Shown piece by piece: positions 18,776-27,133 of a stretch of 61,291 nucleotides of DNA. Made by a program: the position numbers and the translations under genes. The stretch spans positions 1 to 61,291 of the forward strand of contig JAQWPZ010000039.1 of NCBI GenBank assembly GCA_029245125.1, read 5' to 3'. The stretch is from Rubripirellula sp. (GTDB lineage: Bacteria; Planctomycetota; Planctomycetia; Pirellulales; Pirellulaceae). Positions within the stretch are counted from its first letter, which is position 1. Each line of letters starts with the position of its first letter. The notes under the pieces are model-generated. The model was given only the letters and a program-made list of their open reading frames with translations, was not told the DNA's origin and did not search any database.

Positions 18776-19109
18776 TAAAATCCTCACGGCGATCGGTATC
18801 ACTTTTTCGCATCTGCTCGATCCGAATCAGATTGTATACCAAGTCGCCAAAGTCGCTCGTGGATCGGATCCCCCAACTGCCGAGGACCATTTTGGCCAAA
18901 TAGCCATACTGATCGATGGCGTAGAGGCGACACGATTCACTGAGCTGTTGGCCCGTGACGTGACGTGAATCGGTAGGACCGTAGCTTTCCTCCGTTGGCG
19001 AGTTTTCGTGCGCATATTGCAGCGCCTCACGGATGAACTGGTATGCCTCCAGCTTGAATCGCTTGTCCTCTGCCAACAGATCACGCATCGCTTGCAACGG
19101 GGATTTCAT
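18708..19109 (-). CDS. Minf_1886 family conserved protein (Planctomycetes/Verrucomicrobia)
   Basis: The 133-residue protein is typical in length and sequence of the conserved Planctomycetes-Verrucomicrobia family called Minf_1886, whose function is unknown. Recognisable segments are FKLEAYQFIREALQYAHE near residue 18, HVTGQQLSESCRLYAIDQYG near residue 50, and VLGSWGIRSTSDFGDLVYNL near residue 76. The C-terminus is acidic. It starts 42 bp after the ricT stop, and its 3' end overlaps the methyltransferase start, so it sits in the middle of a leftward operon. No signal peptide is seen. Confidence 0.85.
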   Translation of the reverse strand: MKSPLQAMRDLLAEDKRFKLEAYQFIREALQYAHENSPTEESYGPTDSRHVTGQQLSESCRLYAIDQYGYLAKMVLGSWGIRSTSDFGDLVYNLIRIEQMRKSDTDRREDFNEVYSFDDAFEPEFELVAEDED

Positions 19110-19151
19110 GGATTTGAAGGGGATAAACCGGGGTAACTCGGGGCATTCGAT

Positions 19152-20072
19152 TCAGGATTCGGAGTCCGACTTTCCGCCGGATTGTTTACGGCCACTCTTC
19201 CGTCGTGGTGTCTCGCCAGCACGGATCACACTGACCACCTGATCACTGGCAATCATAATCCGTCGGCCATCATCCGTTTTGACCACAAGTTGTTGGGACA
19301 AAATATCTTGAGCCATCACCGTGACGCTGCCCTCGCGGGTCATCACCAAGCTTCCGGGAACCGGCATTTCCTCGGCCAACGCCTCGTAGGTCTCGAATTC
19401 GTAACGTAAGCAGCATTTCAATCGGCCGCAACGCCCCGATATCTTGGATGGATCGAGCGTCGCCTTTTGTAACTTGGCCATCTTCATTGACACCGGAGGC
19501 ATCTTACTCAGAAACGAGGCACAACAAATCGGCTGGCCGCAATCTCCGTAATCCGCGAGCAGCTTGGCCTCGTCCCTTACACCAATCTGCCGCATTTCAA
19601 TCCGCGTTTGGAATTGCTTGGCCAAATCCCGTACAAGTTGGCGAAAATCGACTCGGCCATCAGCGAGAAAGTAGACCACCATCCGCTCGCCGCCCAACAC
19701 TCGTTCCACATCAACCAATTCCATTGGCAGCCGCAAGGTATCAACACATCTCTGGCAAATTTTCAAATCAATGCCGAGTTGCGATTCGATGTGCTGGAGT
19801 TGTGCTCGGTCGTCCTTTCCCAACAGGCGAATGATCCGTCCTGCCACCGGTTCGGTAATCGCATCGAGTGAAGCCGAAGTCGCCTCGCACAAGACGGTCC
19901 CGATTTCGGTTCCACGGCTCGAACGAACGACCACCTCATCGCTGTAGCGATAACGATGATTGGAATGCATGACACCAAGCATCCGCATCGCGCCAAACCG
20001 TACGACATATTCGAGGGACGATCCACGCTCGCTCGAAGCGGGCGGATCGGCAGCATCCGCGGCGTCACTCAT
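19152..20072 (-). CDS. ricT: PSP1 domain protein, RicT (YaaT) type
   Basis: The 306-residue product matches the PSP1 family whose Bacillus member RicT works in a complex with RicA and RicF affecting RNA processing and phosphorelays. The N-terminal domain contains VVVRSSRGTEIGTV. The Cys-rich section includes ICQRCVD, CGQPICCASFL and GRCGRLKCCLRYE, the residues implicated in iron-sulfur binding in Ric proteins. An Arg/Lys-rich tail (TPRRKSGRKQSGGK) ends it. The start ATG overlaps the TGA of the WD40 gene by four bases (ATGA), so translation is coupled. RicA and RicF are not visible in the window, so a conserved Ric complex in this organism is not shown. Confidence 0.85.
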   Translation of the reverse strand: MSDAADAADPPASSERGSSLEYVVRFGAMRMLGVMHSNHRYRYSDEVVVRSSRGTEIGTVLCEATSASLDAITEPVAGRIIRLLGKDDRAQLQHIESQLGIDLKICQRCVDTLRLPMELVDVERVLGGERMVVYFLADGRVDFRQLVRDLAKQFQTRIEMRQIGVRDEAKLLADYGDCGQPICCASFLSKMPPVSMKMAKLQKATLDPSKISGRCGRLKCCLRYEFETYEALAEEMPVPGSLVMTREGSVTVMAQDILSQQLVVKTDDGRRIMIASDQVVSVIRAGETPRRKSGRKQSGGKSDSES

Positions 20073-21247
20073 TCACTTTTCTTCTCAGCTGCCTCCGCGG
20101 CGGGTTTTTCCGCAGCGGGTTTTTCCTCAGCTGGCTTTTCCTCAGCTGGCTTTTCAGCAGCGGGTTTTTCAGCAGCGGGTTTTTCAGCAGCGGGTTTTTC
20201 AGCAGCGGGTTTTTCAGCAGCGGGTTTTTCAGCAGCGGGTTTTTCCTCAGCTGGCTTTTCCTCAGCTGGTTTTTCAGCGGCTGGCTCGGTCCATTTCCAC
20301 GATCGACCAGCGGTGACGATGCCGTCTTTTCGCGTCCCGGCAAACAGCTGGGAATCACCGTTCCAACACAAAGTCCATACGCCACTGCTGGCATCCATCG
20401 AATCGGCACCGCCGGTAGTTGGAAAATGAAGTCGACCTCCGACCTCACCTGCTGCTACTTGTCCACTGGGCGAAACGGCTAATTGGGTGATCCAATCGGT
20501 TCCCTTAGCAACGCTCTCGGCTTTCGCATCCGGCTTTGCTTCGACCCGATAAATATGTCGATCGCTGCTGCCTACCAACAGATGCTTGCCACCATCGACA
20601 TACGCGACGCTCCACGTCGTTTGCTCGCTGACCTCAATCTTTCCAAGCGATTCCAACTCGGGCCACTTAAGAAGATGAATGTGACCGCCGCCGTCCGCTG
20701 CCGCTAACTGTGATCCATCGGGTGAAAAAGCGAGACCGGTAACCGCATGCCCGTCCAATTCAACAGACTTAGAAACTTTCCCCGCGGGCAGATCCCAAAC
20801 CATAATTTTGCCGGCTTCATTACCGGCGATTAACGATTGATCATCGGGCGAGACTCGCAAACTCTGGCACCATCGCTCGAATGCTTTGTCGTGCATTTTG
20901 GCTTCGCCGCTGGCCGGATCAAAAACGACCAAGTTGCCGCGATAATCAACACTCGCGAGCTTGCTGCCGTCGCGAGTCGACACGACGCACCAAACGGCAG
21001 CGGGATGCTTATAAAGCGGTTCCAATGACTGCGGATCATTCGCGGGAAACGAGTAGACCGTCGCCTCGCGAAGCAGCAAACCATCGGCACTCGCAGCAGC
21101 GAACTGATCTGACGAACCGATCTGGGCAATTGAAGTGACCCAAACCGCAGCGGCGTCGGTACTACCGGACTCTTCTTCGCCTCGGACATCACCGGACATT
21201 ACTGCCGCAATCAATGCCATTCCCATCGTAAGCAAGCTTCGGCACAT
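20069..21247 (-). CDS. Exported WD40-repeat protein with PAAEK-repeat tail
   Basis: The 392-residue product starts at ATG 21247, giving a signal peptide (LLTMGMALIAAVMSGDVRG). A GTG nine codons upstream is also in frame. Beta-propeller repeats follow, with LAFSPDGSQLAAADGGGHIHL as the clearest blade and others such as RVSPDDQSLIAGNEAGKIMV. The last 80 residues are twelve PAAEK/PAEEK units, predicted to be an extended, rigid, highly charged tail. Its end overlaps the ricT start by four bases. A periplasmic scaffold or binding protein is suggested by the propeller and export signal, but ligands are unknown. Confidence 0.8.
   Translation of the reverse strand: MCRSLLTMGMALIAAVMSGDVRGEEESGSTDAAAVWVTSIAQIGSSDQFAAASADGLLLREATVYSFPANDPQSLEPLYKHPAAVWCVVSTRDGSKLASVDYRGNLVVFDPASGEAKMHDKAFERWCQSLRVSPDDQSLIAGNEAGKIMVWDLPAGKVSKSVELDGHAVTGLAFSPDGSQLAAADGGGHIHLLKWPELESLGKIEVSEQTTWSVAYVDGGKHLLVGSSDRHIYRVEAKPDAKAESVAKGTDWITQLAVSPSGQVAAGEVGGRLHFPTTGGADSMDASSGVWTLCWNGDSQLFAGTRKDGIVTAGRSWKWTEPAAEKPAEEKPAEEKPAAEKPAAEKPAAEKPAAEKPAAEKPAAEKPAEEKPAEEKPAAEKPAAEAAEKKSE
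20090..20284. repeat. In-frame 15-bp tandem repeats encoding PAAEK/PAEEK
   Basis: Twelve full 15-bp units at 20105-20284 plus one diverged unit (PAAEA, 20090-20104) lie within the 3' end of the WD40 gene. The plus strand reads repeating TTTTCAGCAGCGGGT. Two kinds of unit, Ala-type and Glu-type, are arranged E,E then six A then E,E, so the array has partial mirror symmetry. Confidence 0.9.
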
Positions 21248-21350
21248 AACCTCATTCCCGAACGGAGGACTCACCAGAATTTCTTTGGCATCATCCTACC
21301 AAGTTTCTGCTTGGCGTTGTGGTTCGCGAATCGCGATCTCCACCAGTCGC

Positions 21351-22478
21351 TCATTCGCGACAATGGGCCAATGCCAATAAGGCGTACGCGGTAACTAGTT
21401 GTCGATCACCTTCCATCCAGCGGTCGCTGCCATCGTTTACCCAGGATCCATCCTTCTGCTGCAACCCGATCAAGTGATTCGCCAACTCATCTCTCCAGGC
21501 GTGCGGCTTGCCCTCGGCGTCATCGAGAATTTCCACGTCGGCAGCATCCAATGCCTTGGCGAACGTTTGGTAATAGTAAAACAATCCTGCCTTCCCCATG
21601 CCCGGATTGTCTTCTAGCGAATAGTGGTTACGAATGAATGTCATCGCGGCAACCACACGCGGGTCATCGGCAGTCAATCCAGCGTAGATCATGCTTTTCA
21701 GCCCGGCATACGTCATCGAACCGTAACTCCGCAAACCTCCGTCAGCGGACTCACCGGCCTGACTCTGACCACCCGCGGCAGGGGTGTAATAGAAGCCACC
21801 ATCCCCCGTCTCCTGCTCGCCCTTGATTTTGTCAGGCGCATTCGGGGTGTCATTCCCTTGGCCCGCCAAGTTTTGGGTTCGGACAACAAACTGAAGCGCT
21901 TTTTGAATCGCGGCATCGTCTTGCTCGTTGCCGAGTTCCTTGAGTGCTTCGATCAAAAACGAAGTGTTTGAAAGGTCCGGCCGCTCATGCTTACCGTAAC
22001 CGGCCCCACCGTAAGCTGTATCGGTCGATTCAATTCCCTCGCCCTCGTCCCACTGGATCTCTTTCAAGAAGACTTCAGCACGATCCAACGCACTGTCGTA
22101 ACGACCCTCCTGATTCGCTTTGACTAATGCACCAACGGAAATCGAAGTTTCATAGTTGCGGTAACGCGAGCCGGTCGCATAGATCCCACCGTCACCTTGA
22201 AATTTGGATTCGATGAACTTCAACGCTTTCTTGACAACGGGATCGTTCACCGCCGCTGGACGATGCTCCAAAATCGCTCGCACACAAATTGCTGTTACCG
22301 CGGCGCCTGTCTCGGGACTGAAGGCTCCATTATCAGCCTGCCCACGCGTCCGCAGAAATTCGATCCCTCGCTGAACCGATCGATCGATTTTTTGCTGAAC
22401 CAACTCAGATTGGCTGTAGGCTGCAGGTGGTGTGACGTTGACTAAAACCAGGGCGATCAGCGGGATGAACCAACGCAT
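21351..22478 (-). CDS. Exported squalene-cyclase/prenyltransferase-like repeat protein
   Basis: GAGAGG six bases before ATG 22478 and a signal peptide (MRWFIPLIALVLVNVTPPAA) fix the start, giving 375 residues. The mature part is an alpha/alpha barrel-type repeat protein related to squalene-hopene cyclases and prenyltransferases, with Gly-Asp-Gly-Gly turns in GDGGIYATG and GDGGFYYTP and the terminal KDGSWVNDG. The DXDD catalytic motif of true cyclases is not apparent, and the protein is far shorter than a cyclase, so enzymatic cyclisation is unlikely. Such exported proteins are common in planctomycetes and their role is unknown. Confidence 0.78.
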   Translation of the reverse strand: MRWFIPLIALVLVNVTPPAAYSQSELVQQKIDRSVQRGIEFLRTRGQADNGAFSPETGAAVTAICVRAILEHRPAAVNDPVVKKALKFIESKFQGDGGIYATGSRYRNYETSISVGALVKANQEGRYDSALDRAEVFLKEIQWDEGEGIESTDTAYGGAGYGKHERPDLSNTSFLIEALKELGNEQDDAAIQKALQFVVRTQNLAGQGNDTPNAPDKIKGEQETGDGGFYYTPAAGGQSQAGESADGGLRSYGSMTYAGLKSMIYAGLTADDPRVVAAMTFIRNHYSLEDNPGMGKAGLFYYYQTFAKALDAADVEILDDAEGKPHAWRDELANHLIGLQQKDGSWVNDGSDRWMEGDRQLVTAYALLALAHCRE

Positions 22479-22696
22479 AAATAACCTCTCCCAATAGGCA
22501 ATTAGTGACCCCGACGTCATCGCGGAGCCAAACACAGATCAATCTATTTTCCGGCGAATCTTGGATTCGAATTCAGTCAGCCGCCTGTGCTTTCGTGCTG
22601 CCAACTGTCCCTAGGATATTTGTCGACGCCTGCGAGGACACGGGTGGGTCGATATTTTCACCGATCAAGCTGTAAAAACCGCCTCGGCCCAAATCT

Positions 22697-22760
22697 TGCG
22701 GCGATTCCCTAGCCCTGCGGCGATTCAACACCCTGCGGCGATTCGACACCCCGCGGCGAC
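22697..22760. repeat. Degenerate short repeat, core TGCGGCGATTC
   Basis: The 11-bp core occurs at 22697-22707, 22716-22726 and 22734-22744. A diverged copy follows at about 22751-22760 (CCGCGGCGAC). Periods are 19, 18 and about 17 bp. Confidence 0.75.
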
Positions 22761-23046
22761 TGGGCGAACAGGCCTGGCACCCCGCCTCTCACCAATCGCA
22801 CCCTCTAGCCGCCGCATTGCAACCGTTATCGCACTCATGCCACCGCCCCCCCATCCAGCGAGATCGAACGTCTCCAAGCATTCCTGCCGCCCAAACGCCT
22901 CGCTGTAAATCCGGGAATTGCGTCGAGGGCAAGGAAACAGCAATCAGGAAATCGCAGATTTTGATTTCGCTGAACAAAAACTCTGGTATTTCGCTGATCC
23001 GAACCAGCGAAGCACCCCGCATAAATCCGATCTCGTAGCACGACTC

Positions 23047-23174
23047 GGTGCAGGGGAGCTTGGCACGAGGGTGCAGAAGCCTGGAACAAAGGTGCGGGAG
23101 CCTGGAATGAGGGTGCAGGAGCCTGGAACGAGGGTGCGGAAGCCTGGAACGAGGGTGCAGGAGCCTGGCACCAG
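23047..23174. repeat. 21-bp tandem repeat, six units
   Basis: Five 21-bp units (23070-23174) are preceded by a 23-bp variant (23047-23069). The consensus begins GGTGCAGGAGCCTGGAACGA; units differ by 1-4 bases, and no unique spacers are present, so it is not a CRISPR array. Confidence 0.88.
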
Positions 23175-23223
23175 AGCGCGGGGGCAAGAATATCGGCGAA
23201 GTTTTCCGATTGGGTAACTAACT

Positions 23224-23282
23224 GGAGCTCGCTTTCAGCTCCGAGTCCCTGCCATCGGGGCTCGGGTTGTTGCGGATCCGAG
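23224..23282 (+). promoter_or_regulatory. Overlapping hairpins upstream of the isomerase-thiS-thiG genes
   Basis: GGAGCT (23224-23229) can pair with AGCTCC (23237-23242). CCGAGTCCC (23241-23249) can pair with GGGGCTCGG (23257-23265), nine pairs including one G-T, with a seven-base loop. CTCGG (23261-23265) can instead pair with CCGAG (23278-23282). Neighbouring stems share bases, so they exclude one another. It could be a leader switch or a terminator-like element; no U-tract follows the strongest stem. Confidence 0.4.
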
Positions 23283-23353
23283 CCTCGCTGGCGCAAAATG
23301 TCTGGCCTGAACCCCGATGATTTCGCACAACTGGTTCCCTTTTGGAGATATTC

Positions 23354-24358
23354 ATGGCTCGCCCCGTCACGCTCTTCACCGGCCAATGGGCCGACCTGCC
23401 CATCGACGAGATGGCCCGCATGACCGCTGAATTTGGATATGACGGCATTGAGTTGGCGTGCTGGGGCGACCATTTCGAGGTCGATAAAGCGTTGGCCGAA
23501 GACGATTACTGCGATCGTCGGCGAGCCCTGCTGAACGATGTCGGCCTGGAATGTCACGCAATCAGCGCTCACCTGGTCGGACAAGCAGTCCTGGACAACA
23601 TCGACGAGCGACACCAGGCAATCTTGCCTGAGTATGTTTGGGGTGACGGCGATCCCGCTGGCGTCAACGAGCGGGCTATCGAGGAACTGAAGAACACGGC
23701 TCGAGCCGCCCAGAAGTTCGGGGTTGATGTCGTCAACGGCTTCACCGGCAGCAGTATCTGGCACCTGCTGTACTCTTTTCCACCAGTTTCGCCCAGCATG
23801 ATCGATGCTGGATTCGACCTGCTGGCCGAGCGATTCAATCCAATCATGGATGTCTATGGCGAGTGCGGTGTCAAGTTCGCGTTGGAAGTTCATCCCACCG
23901 AAATCGCATTCGATATTCACACCGCCCAACGAACTCTGGAAGCCTTGGACCATCGCGCCGAGTTCGGATTCAACTTCGATCCCAGCCACTTGATTTGGCA
24001 GGGCATCGACCCAGTTCAATTCATTCGCAGCTTTCCGGATCGCATCTACCACGTGCATGTGAAAGATGCCATCGTGACCTTGGACGGCAAGAGCGGCATC
24101 AATTGCAGCCACTTGAACTTCGGTGATGCGCGACGCGGATGGGACTTTCGCAGCCCCGGCCGAGGTGGCGTCAACTTCGAAGAAATCATCCGTGCACTGA
24201 ACGATATCGGGTACGATGGGCCTTTGTCGATTGAGTGGGAAGACAGCGGAATGGACCGGGCTTTCGGTGCCAAAGAGGCCTGCGAGTTCACCAAAAAGCT
24301 GGACTTCTCACCGAGCACACGCGCTTTCGATGCCGCGTTTGATGAAGACAACGATTGA
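23354..24358 (+). CDS. Sugar phosphate isomerase/epimerase, TIM-barrel family
   Basis: GGAG seven bases before ATG 23354 fixes the start and gives 334 residues. The protein has the AP-endonuclease-2-like TIM barrel of xylose-isomerase-type sugar isomerases and epimerases. Expected metal-site segments are [12 protein letters not shown] (Glu and His), [17 protein letters not shown] (Asp and His), [10 protein letters not shown], and near the C-terminus [11 protein letters not shown]. There is no signal peptide, so it is cytoplasmic. It precedes thiS by 25 bp. The true substrate is unknown; many planctomycete genomes carry several such proteins. Confidence 0.88.
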   Translation: MARPVTLFTGQWADLPIDEMARMTAEFGYDGIELACWGDHFEVDKALAEDDYCDRRRALLNDVGLECHAISAHLVGQAVLDNIDERHQAILPEYVWGDGDPAGVNERAIEELKNTARAAQKFGVDVVNGFTGSSIWHLLYSFPPVSPSMIDAGFDLLAERFNPIMDVYGECGVKFALEVHPTEIAFDIHTAQRTLEALDHRAEFGFNFDPSHLIWQGIDPVQFIRSFPDRIYHVHVKDAIVTLDGKSGINCSHLNFGDARRGWDFRSPGRGGVNFEEIIRALNDIGYDGPLSIEWEDSGMDRAFGAKEACEFTKKLDFSPSTRAFDAAFDEDND

Positions 24359-24383
24359 GCCCGAACCGAATCAAACGGTTAAA

Positions 24384-24587
24384 ATGATTGAGATTTCCGT
24401 CAACGGCCAAGCTGTTGAAATCGAATCCGAGATGACGGTGGAGCAAATGCTTGACACCGTCGATGTGCCGCCAAATTATTTGGCGGTCGAAATCAACGCC
24501 GAAGTCGTCCCACGCGAACGTTACACCACTCATATCGTCCACCGTGGCGATGAGGTGGAAGTTGTGACTCTCGTTGGCGGCGGCTAA
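24384..24587 (+). CDS. thiS: Sulfur carrier protein ThiS
   Basis: The 67-residue product begins [16 protein letters not shown] and ends TLVGGG, the C-terminal Gly-Gly that is activated and carries sulfur as a thiocarboxylate for thiazole formation in thiamine synthesis. The ubiquitin-like fold is suggested by length and by [15 protein letters not shown] in the middle. It lies between the isomerase and thiG. No adenylating enzyme ThiF is visible nearby. Confidence 0.92.
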   Translation: MIEISVNGQAVEIESEMTVEQMLDTVDVPPNYLAVEINAEVVPRERYTTHIVHRGDEVEVVTLVGGG

Positions 24588-24606
24588 TTCACTGGGTTTC
24601 CACAAC

Positions 24607-25467
24607 ATGGCAGCAACCGAATCGACCGCGCGATCCGAATCACACGACGATGCGGTTTTGACCGTTGGTGGACACGTATTGCAAAGTCGATTGATCGTAG
24701 GCACCGGTCGCTACGACACGATGGAACAGATGCGTGACTCACTCGATGCATCGGGTTCCGACTGTGTCACCGTCGCAGTCCGTCGTGAACGATTGTACGA
24801 TCGCAGCGGGCAGAACATACTCGATTTCATTGACTTGGATCGTTATACGCTGTTGCCTAATACAGCTGGCTGTTACACAGCCGCCGACGCCGTGCGGGCT
24901 GCAAAACTCGGGCGCGAAATCCTTTCAGCTTTAGGAAATCCGGGTGCTGACTGGGTCAAACTGGAAGTACTAGGGGACAGCCGCACACTACTTCCCGACC
25001 CGATCGAAACCATCGCCGCCTGCGAGGAACTAACGAAAGAGGGCTTTAAGGTCCTGTGCTACACCAACGATTGTCCCGTCACCGCCAAGCGATTAAAAGC
25101 AGCAGGTGCCGCGAGTGTGATGCCGGCCGGTAGCCCCATCGGCAGTGGCCAAGGACTTCTCAACACGAACAATTTACGAATCATCCTCGAGTACCTGAAA
25201 GAAGATGATCCTGAATATCCAGTCATCGTGGATGCCGGGGTTGGCACTGCGAGCGACGTCAGCGAAGCATTCGAACTCGGTGCCGATGGTGTCTTATTGA
25301 ATACGGCGATCGCCCACGCCCGCGACCCGATGCGGATGGCAATGGCAATGCGACATGCGGCAATCGCGGGCCGAAATGCTTTTCAAGCAGGCCGGATTCC
25401 CAAACGTCTGTACGGAACCGCTAGCAGTCCGACCGAAGGCGTCATTAGCACTCGGCCCTACGGCTGA
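24607..25467 (+). CDS. thiG: Thiazole synthase ThiG
   Basis: The 286-residue protein forms the thiazole ring of thiamine from deoxyxylulose phosphate, dehydroglycine and ThiS thiocarboxylate. The Schiff-base lysine lies in [18 protein letters not shown] opens the barrel, and [13 protein letters not shown] and [20 protein letters not shown] are typical phosphate-binding segments. ATG 24607 is 20 bp after the thiS stop; a TTG at 24574 would overlap thiS and add an unneeded extension. No ThiO or ThiH gene is seen, so the dehydroglycine source is outside the window. Confidence 0.95.
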   Translation: MAATESTARSESHDDAVLTVGGHVLQSRLIVGTGRYDTMEQMRDSLDASGSDCVTVAVRRERLYDRSGQNILDFIDLDRYTLLPNTAGCYTAADAVRAAKLGREILSALGNPGADWVKLEVLGDSRTLLPDPIETIAACEELTKEGFKVLCYTNDCPVTAKRLKAAGAASVMPAGSPIGSGQGLLNTNNLRIILEYLKEDDPEYPVIVDAGVGTASDVSEAFELGADGVLLNTAIAHARDPMRMAMAMRHAAIAGRNAFQAGRIPKRLYGTASSPTEGVISTRPYG

Positions 25468-25534
25468 TGACCGGTGGTTCATTTGTACGTTCTTCCCATC
25501 AAAGCGTTCGCACGCGATTACCGACTGGTCCGTC

Positions 25535-26083
25535 ATGAACAACCCTCACAATCAGCCCGGCTCGCTCGAGTCTGACCCATTCGAGAACGCGGTCAACCCA
25601 TACCAAGTTCCCACGACCCAAAGCCATCAAGGGATGCCGGTAGACCCACGGCTCGCAAGCCGACTCACCCGCTTGGGAGCCGTCGTCGTTGACGGGATCA
25701 TCAGCTCGCTGATCACCTTTCCGATGCTTTATTTCACGGGCTTTTTCAATCGCGCACTCCGGGCGGAGTTGACTGCGATGGAAACAACCCTGATGACACT
25801 GTCGGGCTTTGCAATCTTCCTAGCTCTACAAGGTTACTTGTTGGCCACTCGCGGCCAAACCATCGGCAAAATGCTGGTCGGCATCCGCATCGTAGATTAC
25901 ACGAGTGGGGAAACGGTTCCTTTCGCAAAGCTGATCGGCTTGCGATACCTGCCCCTTTGGATCGTGACGATAATTCCCTTCCTAGGCAACTTCATCGTAT
26001 TAATCGACACGTTGGCGATTTTCACGAGCGAACGGCGCTGTCTTCATGACCTGATTGCCGGAACAAAAGTCGTGGAAGCTTGA
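25535..26083 (+). CDS. RDD family membrane protein
   Basis: The 182-residue product has a polar N-terminus and membrane segments around VVVDGIISSLITFPMLYF, LSGFAIFLALQGYLLAT and LPLWIVTIIPFLGNFIVLI. The RDD-family signature is LASRLTRLGAVVVDG at the first helix and QTIGKMLVGIRIVDYTSGE between helices, with RRCLHDLIAGTKVV at the C-terminus. Function in the family is poorly known, with transport proposed for some members. It is 67 bp after thiG, so it may share the transcript. An upstream start in the same frame inside thiG is less likely. Confidence 0.87.
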   Translation: MNNPHNQPGSLESDPFENAVNPYQVPTTQSHQGMPVDPRLASRLTRLGAVVVDGIISSLITFPMLYFTGFFNRALRAELTAMETTLMTLSGFAIFLALQGYLLATRGQTIGKMLVGIRIVDYTSGETVPFAKLIGLRYLPLWIVTIIPFLGNFIVLIDTLAIFTSERRCLHDLIAGTKVVEA

Positions 26084-26166
26084 CCCGGGTGTCAAATCGC
26101 GTTGGCAACCGGGACGAGCCCCCAAGAAGAATCCCGCGAAGCCAGACAGCAATCACTACAGCCCAC

Positions 26167-26201
26167 GCTTCGCGGCGGGCAATCTCAAGCTTCGCGGCGG
26201 G
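26167..26201 (-). repeat. Direct repeat flanking the methyltransferase stop codon
   Basis: CCCGCCGCGAAGC (minus strand) occurs at 26201-26189 and again at 26179-26167, period 22 bp. The first copy encodes the last residues of the gene (RREA) and the second lies just past its TGA (26187-26185). Confidence 0.8.
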
Positions 26202-26901
26202 GAAATGCCGCTGGTTGACCGTACCACTCCGGGTAATGACCGTCGTGTACCGCCAATAAAATTGCTTTTCCGTGAAGGTGCTCCGCCCCGTGCGTGTAAT
26301 CCCACTCCAACCGCTCCTCGTATCGAAGGACGCGAAGGTTGGCTTGCAGGGCCAAGCGAACAAGCCGCTGGGGAGCAAAATAATTGATCACCTGCCCGGC
26401 GGTTTCACTTACCGGCGCGTCACTCTCGAGTCCCGGCATTTGATTGCTGCCAGGATCTTCGGTGGTGTGAACTTCAATGAATAAAAAGCCACCGGGGCTC
26501 AAAGCCGAAACGATTCTTTTCCAGACCTTCTCCGCATCCTCGGTCGGAATGTGGTCGAGAACGGTGGTCGCAACAATGGCGTCGTAGTTTTGGGGGGCAA
26601 AGTCGAATTCACGGACGTCGCAGACACGGGTCCCAACATGAGTGCCCAGACCAGCCTGCTCAGCACGCTCGGCGACCCGCTGCAATCCCCGTTCACTCAG
26701 ATCAACCGACGTCACATCGTAGCCAGCCCGAGCCAACGCCAACGTATCTCGACCAGCTCCGGCACCCAGGTCCAGCGCCTTGGCCCCGTCCAAACCCGGC
26801 ACTTGATCCAAGTAGGCTTGCAAACCCGAGGAGGGCACAGATCCGTAAGCAATCTCATCGCGATCATAGGGCTCAAAAAACGGATCGGACTCGTTGGACA
26901 T
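26185..26901 (-). CDS. Class I SAM-dependent methyltransferase
   Basis: The 238-residue protein transfers a methyl group from S-adenosylmethionine to an unknown acceptor. Motif I is ALDLGAGAGRDTLALA near residue 42, with the strand-2 acidic residue in DVTSVDLSERG, and NYDAIVATTVLDHIPTED for the downstream motif. It is a small cytoplasmic TehB-like enzyme with a variable C-terminus ending RREA. Its start ATG (26901) faces the CehA/McbA gene, and the gap between them probably contains both promoters. Confidence 0.86.
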   Translation of the reverse strand: MSNESDPFFEPYDRDEIAYGSVPSSGLQAYLDQVPGLDGAKALDLGAGAGRDTLALARAGYDVTSVDLSERGLQRVAERAEQAGLGTHVGTRVCDVREFDFAPQNYDAIVATTVLDHIPTEDAEKVWKRIVSALSPGGFLFIEVHTTEDPGSNQMPGLESDAPVSETAGQVINYFAPQRLVRLALQANLRVLRYEERLEWDYTHGAEHLHGKAILLAVHDGHYPEWYGQPAAFPRREA

Positions 26902-27133
26902 GACAAACCATCGATTGGGGAGGGAGTTTCAAAGCCACACTGTAACAGTGGTGGCTTGCGGTGCGAATCGGCGTTCGCTGTGGCCGGCAGGTAAACGATG
27001 GCTCACTGCAAAATCGAGCCAACCGGGGAAGGTTGCGACAGGTCTCGATTCACTCGGCTGCTGGGCTGCCTGCAAAACCGCGATTGTCGAGCTACGATAT
27101 TGGCGATCCGCCGTTGTCATCTGGAGTCTCGAA

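Larger units (their letters stand above)
22479..23353. other. Repeat-rich, structured intergenic region
   Basis: This 875-bp gap between divergent genes contains two tandem-repeat arrays (22697-22760 and 23047-23174), and overlapping hairpins at 23224-23282 directly upstream of the isomerase gene. No convincing gene is seen; open frames across it lack export signals, ribosome sites or family motifs. Confidence 0.6.

Noticed and set aside
20090-20284. Possible non-coding repeat element
   Set aside because: The repeats are in frame and encode the tail of the WD40 protein.
19956-20429. Plus-strand open frames with long Ala/Gly/Phe repeats
   Set aside because: They are antisense translations of the PAAEK repeat in the WD40 gene.
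23047-23174. Possible CRISPR array
   Set aside because: The units follow each other without unique spacers and no cas genes are present.
23180-23353. TPP riboswitch before the thiamine genes
   Set aside because: The conserved TPP core sequences (such as CTGAGA and the downstream ACCTGAT-like element) were not found.
22835-24112. A 425-codon open frame on the minus strand
   Set aside because: Most of it is antisense to the isomerase gene, whose family motifs are clear. The protein has no family motif, and its N-terminal part is a mirror of the isomerase coding sequence with repeats.
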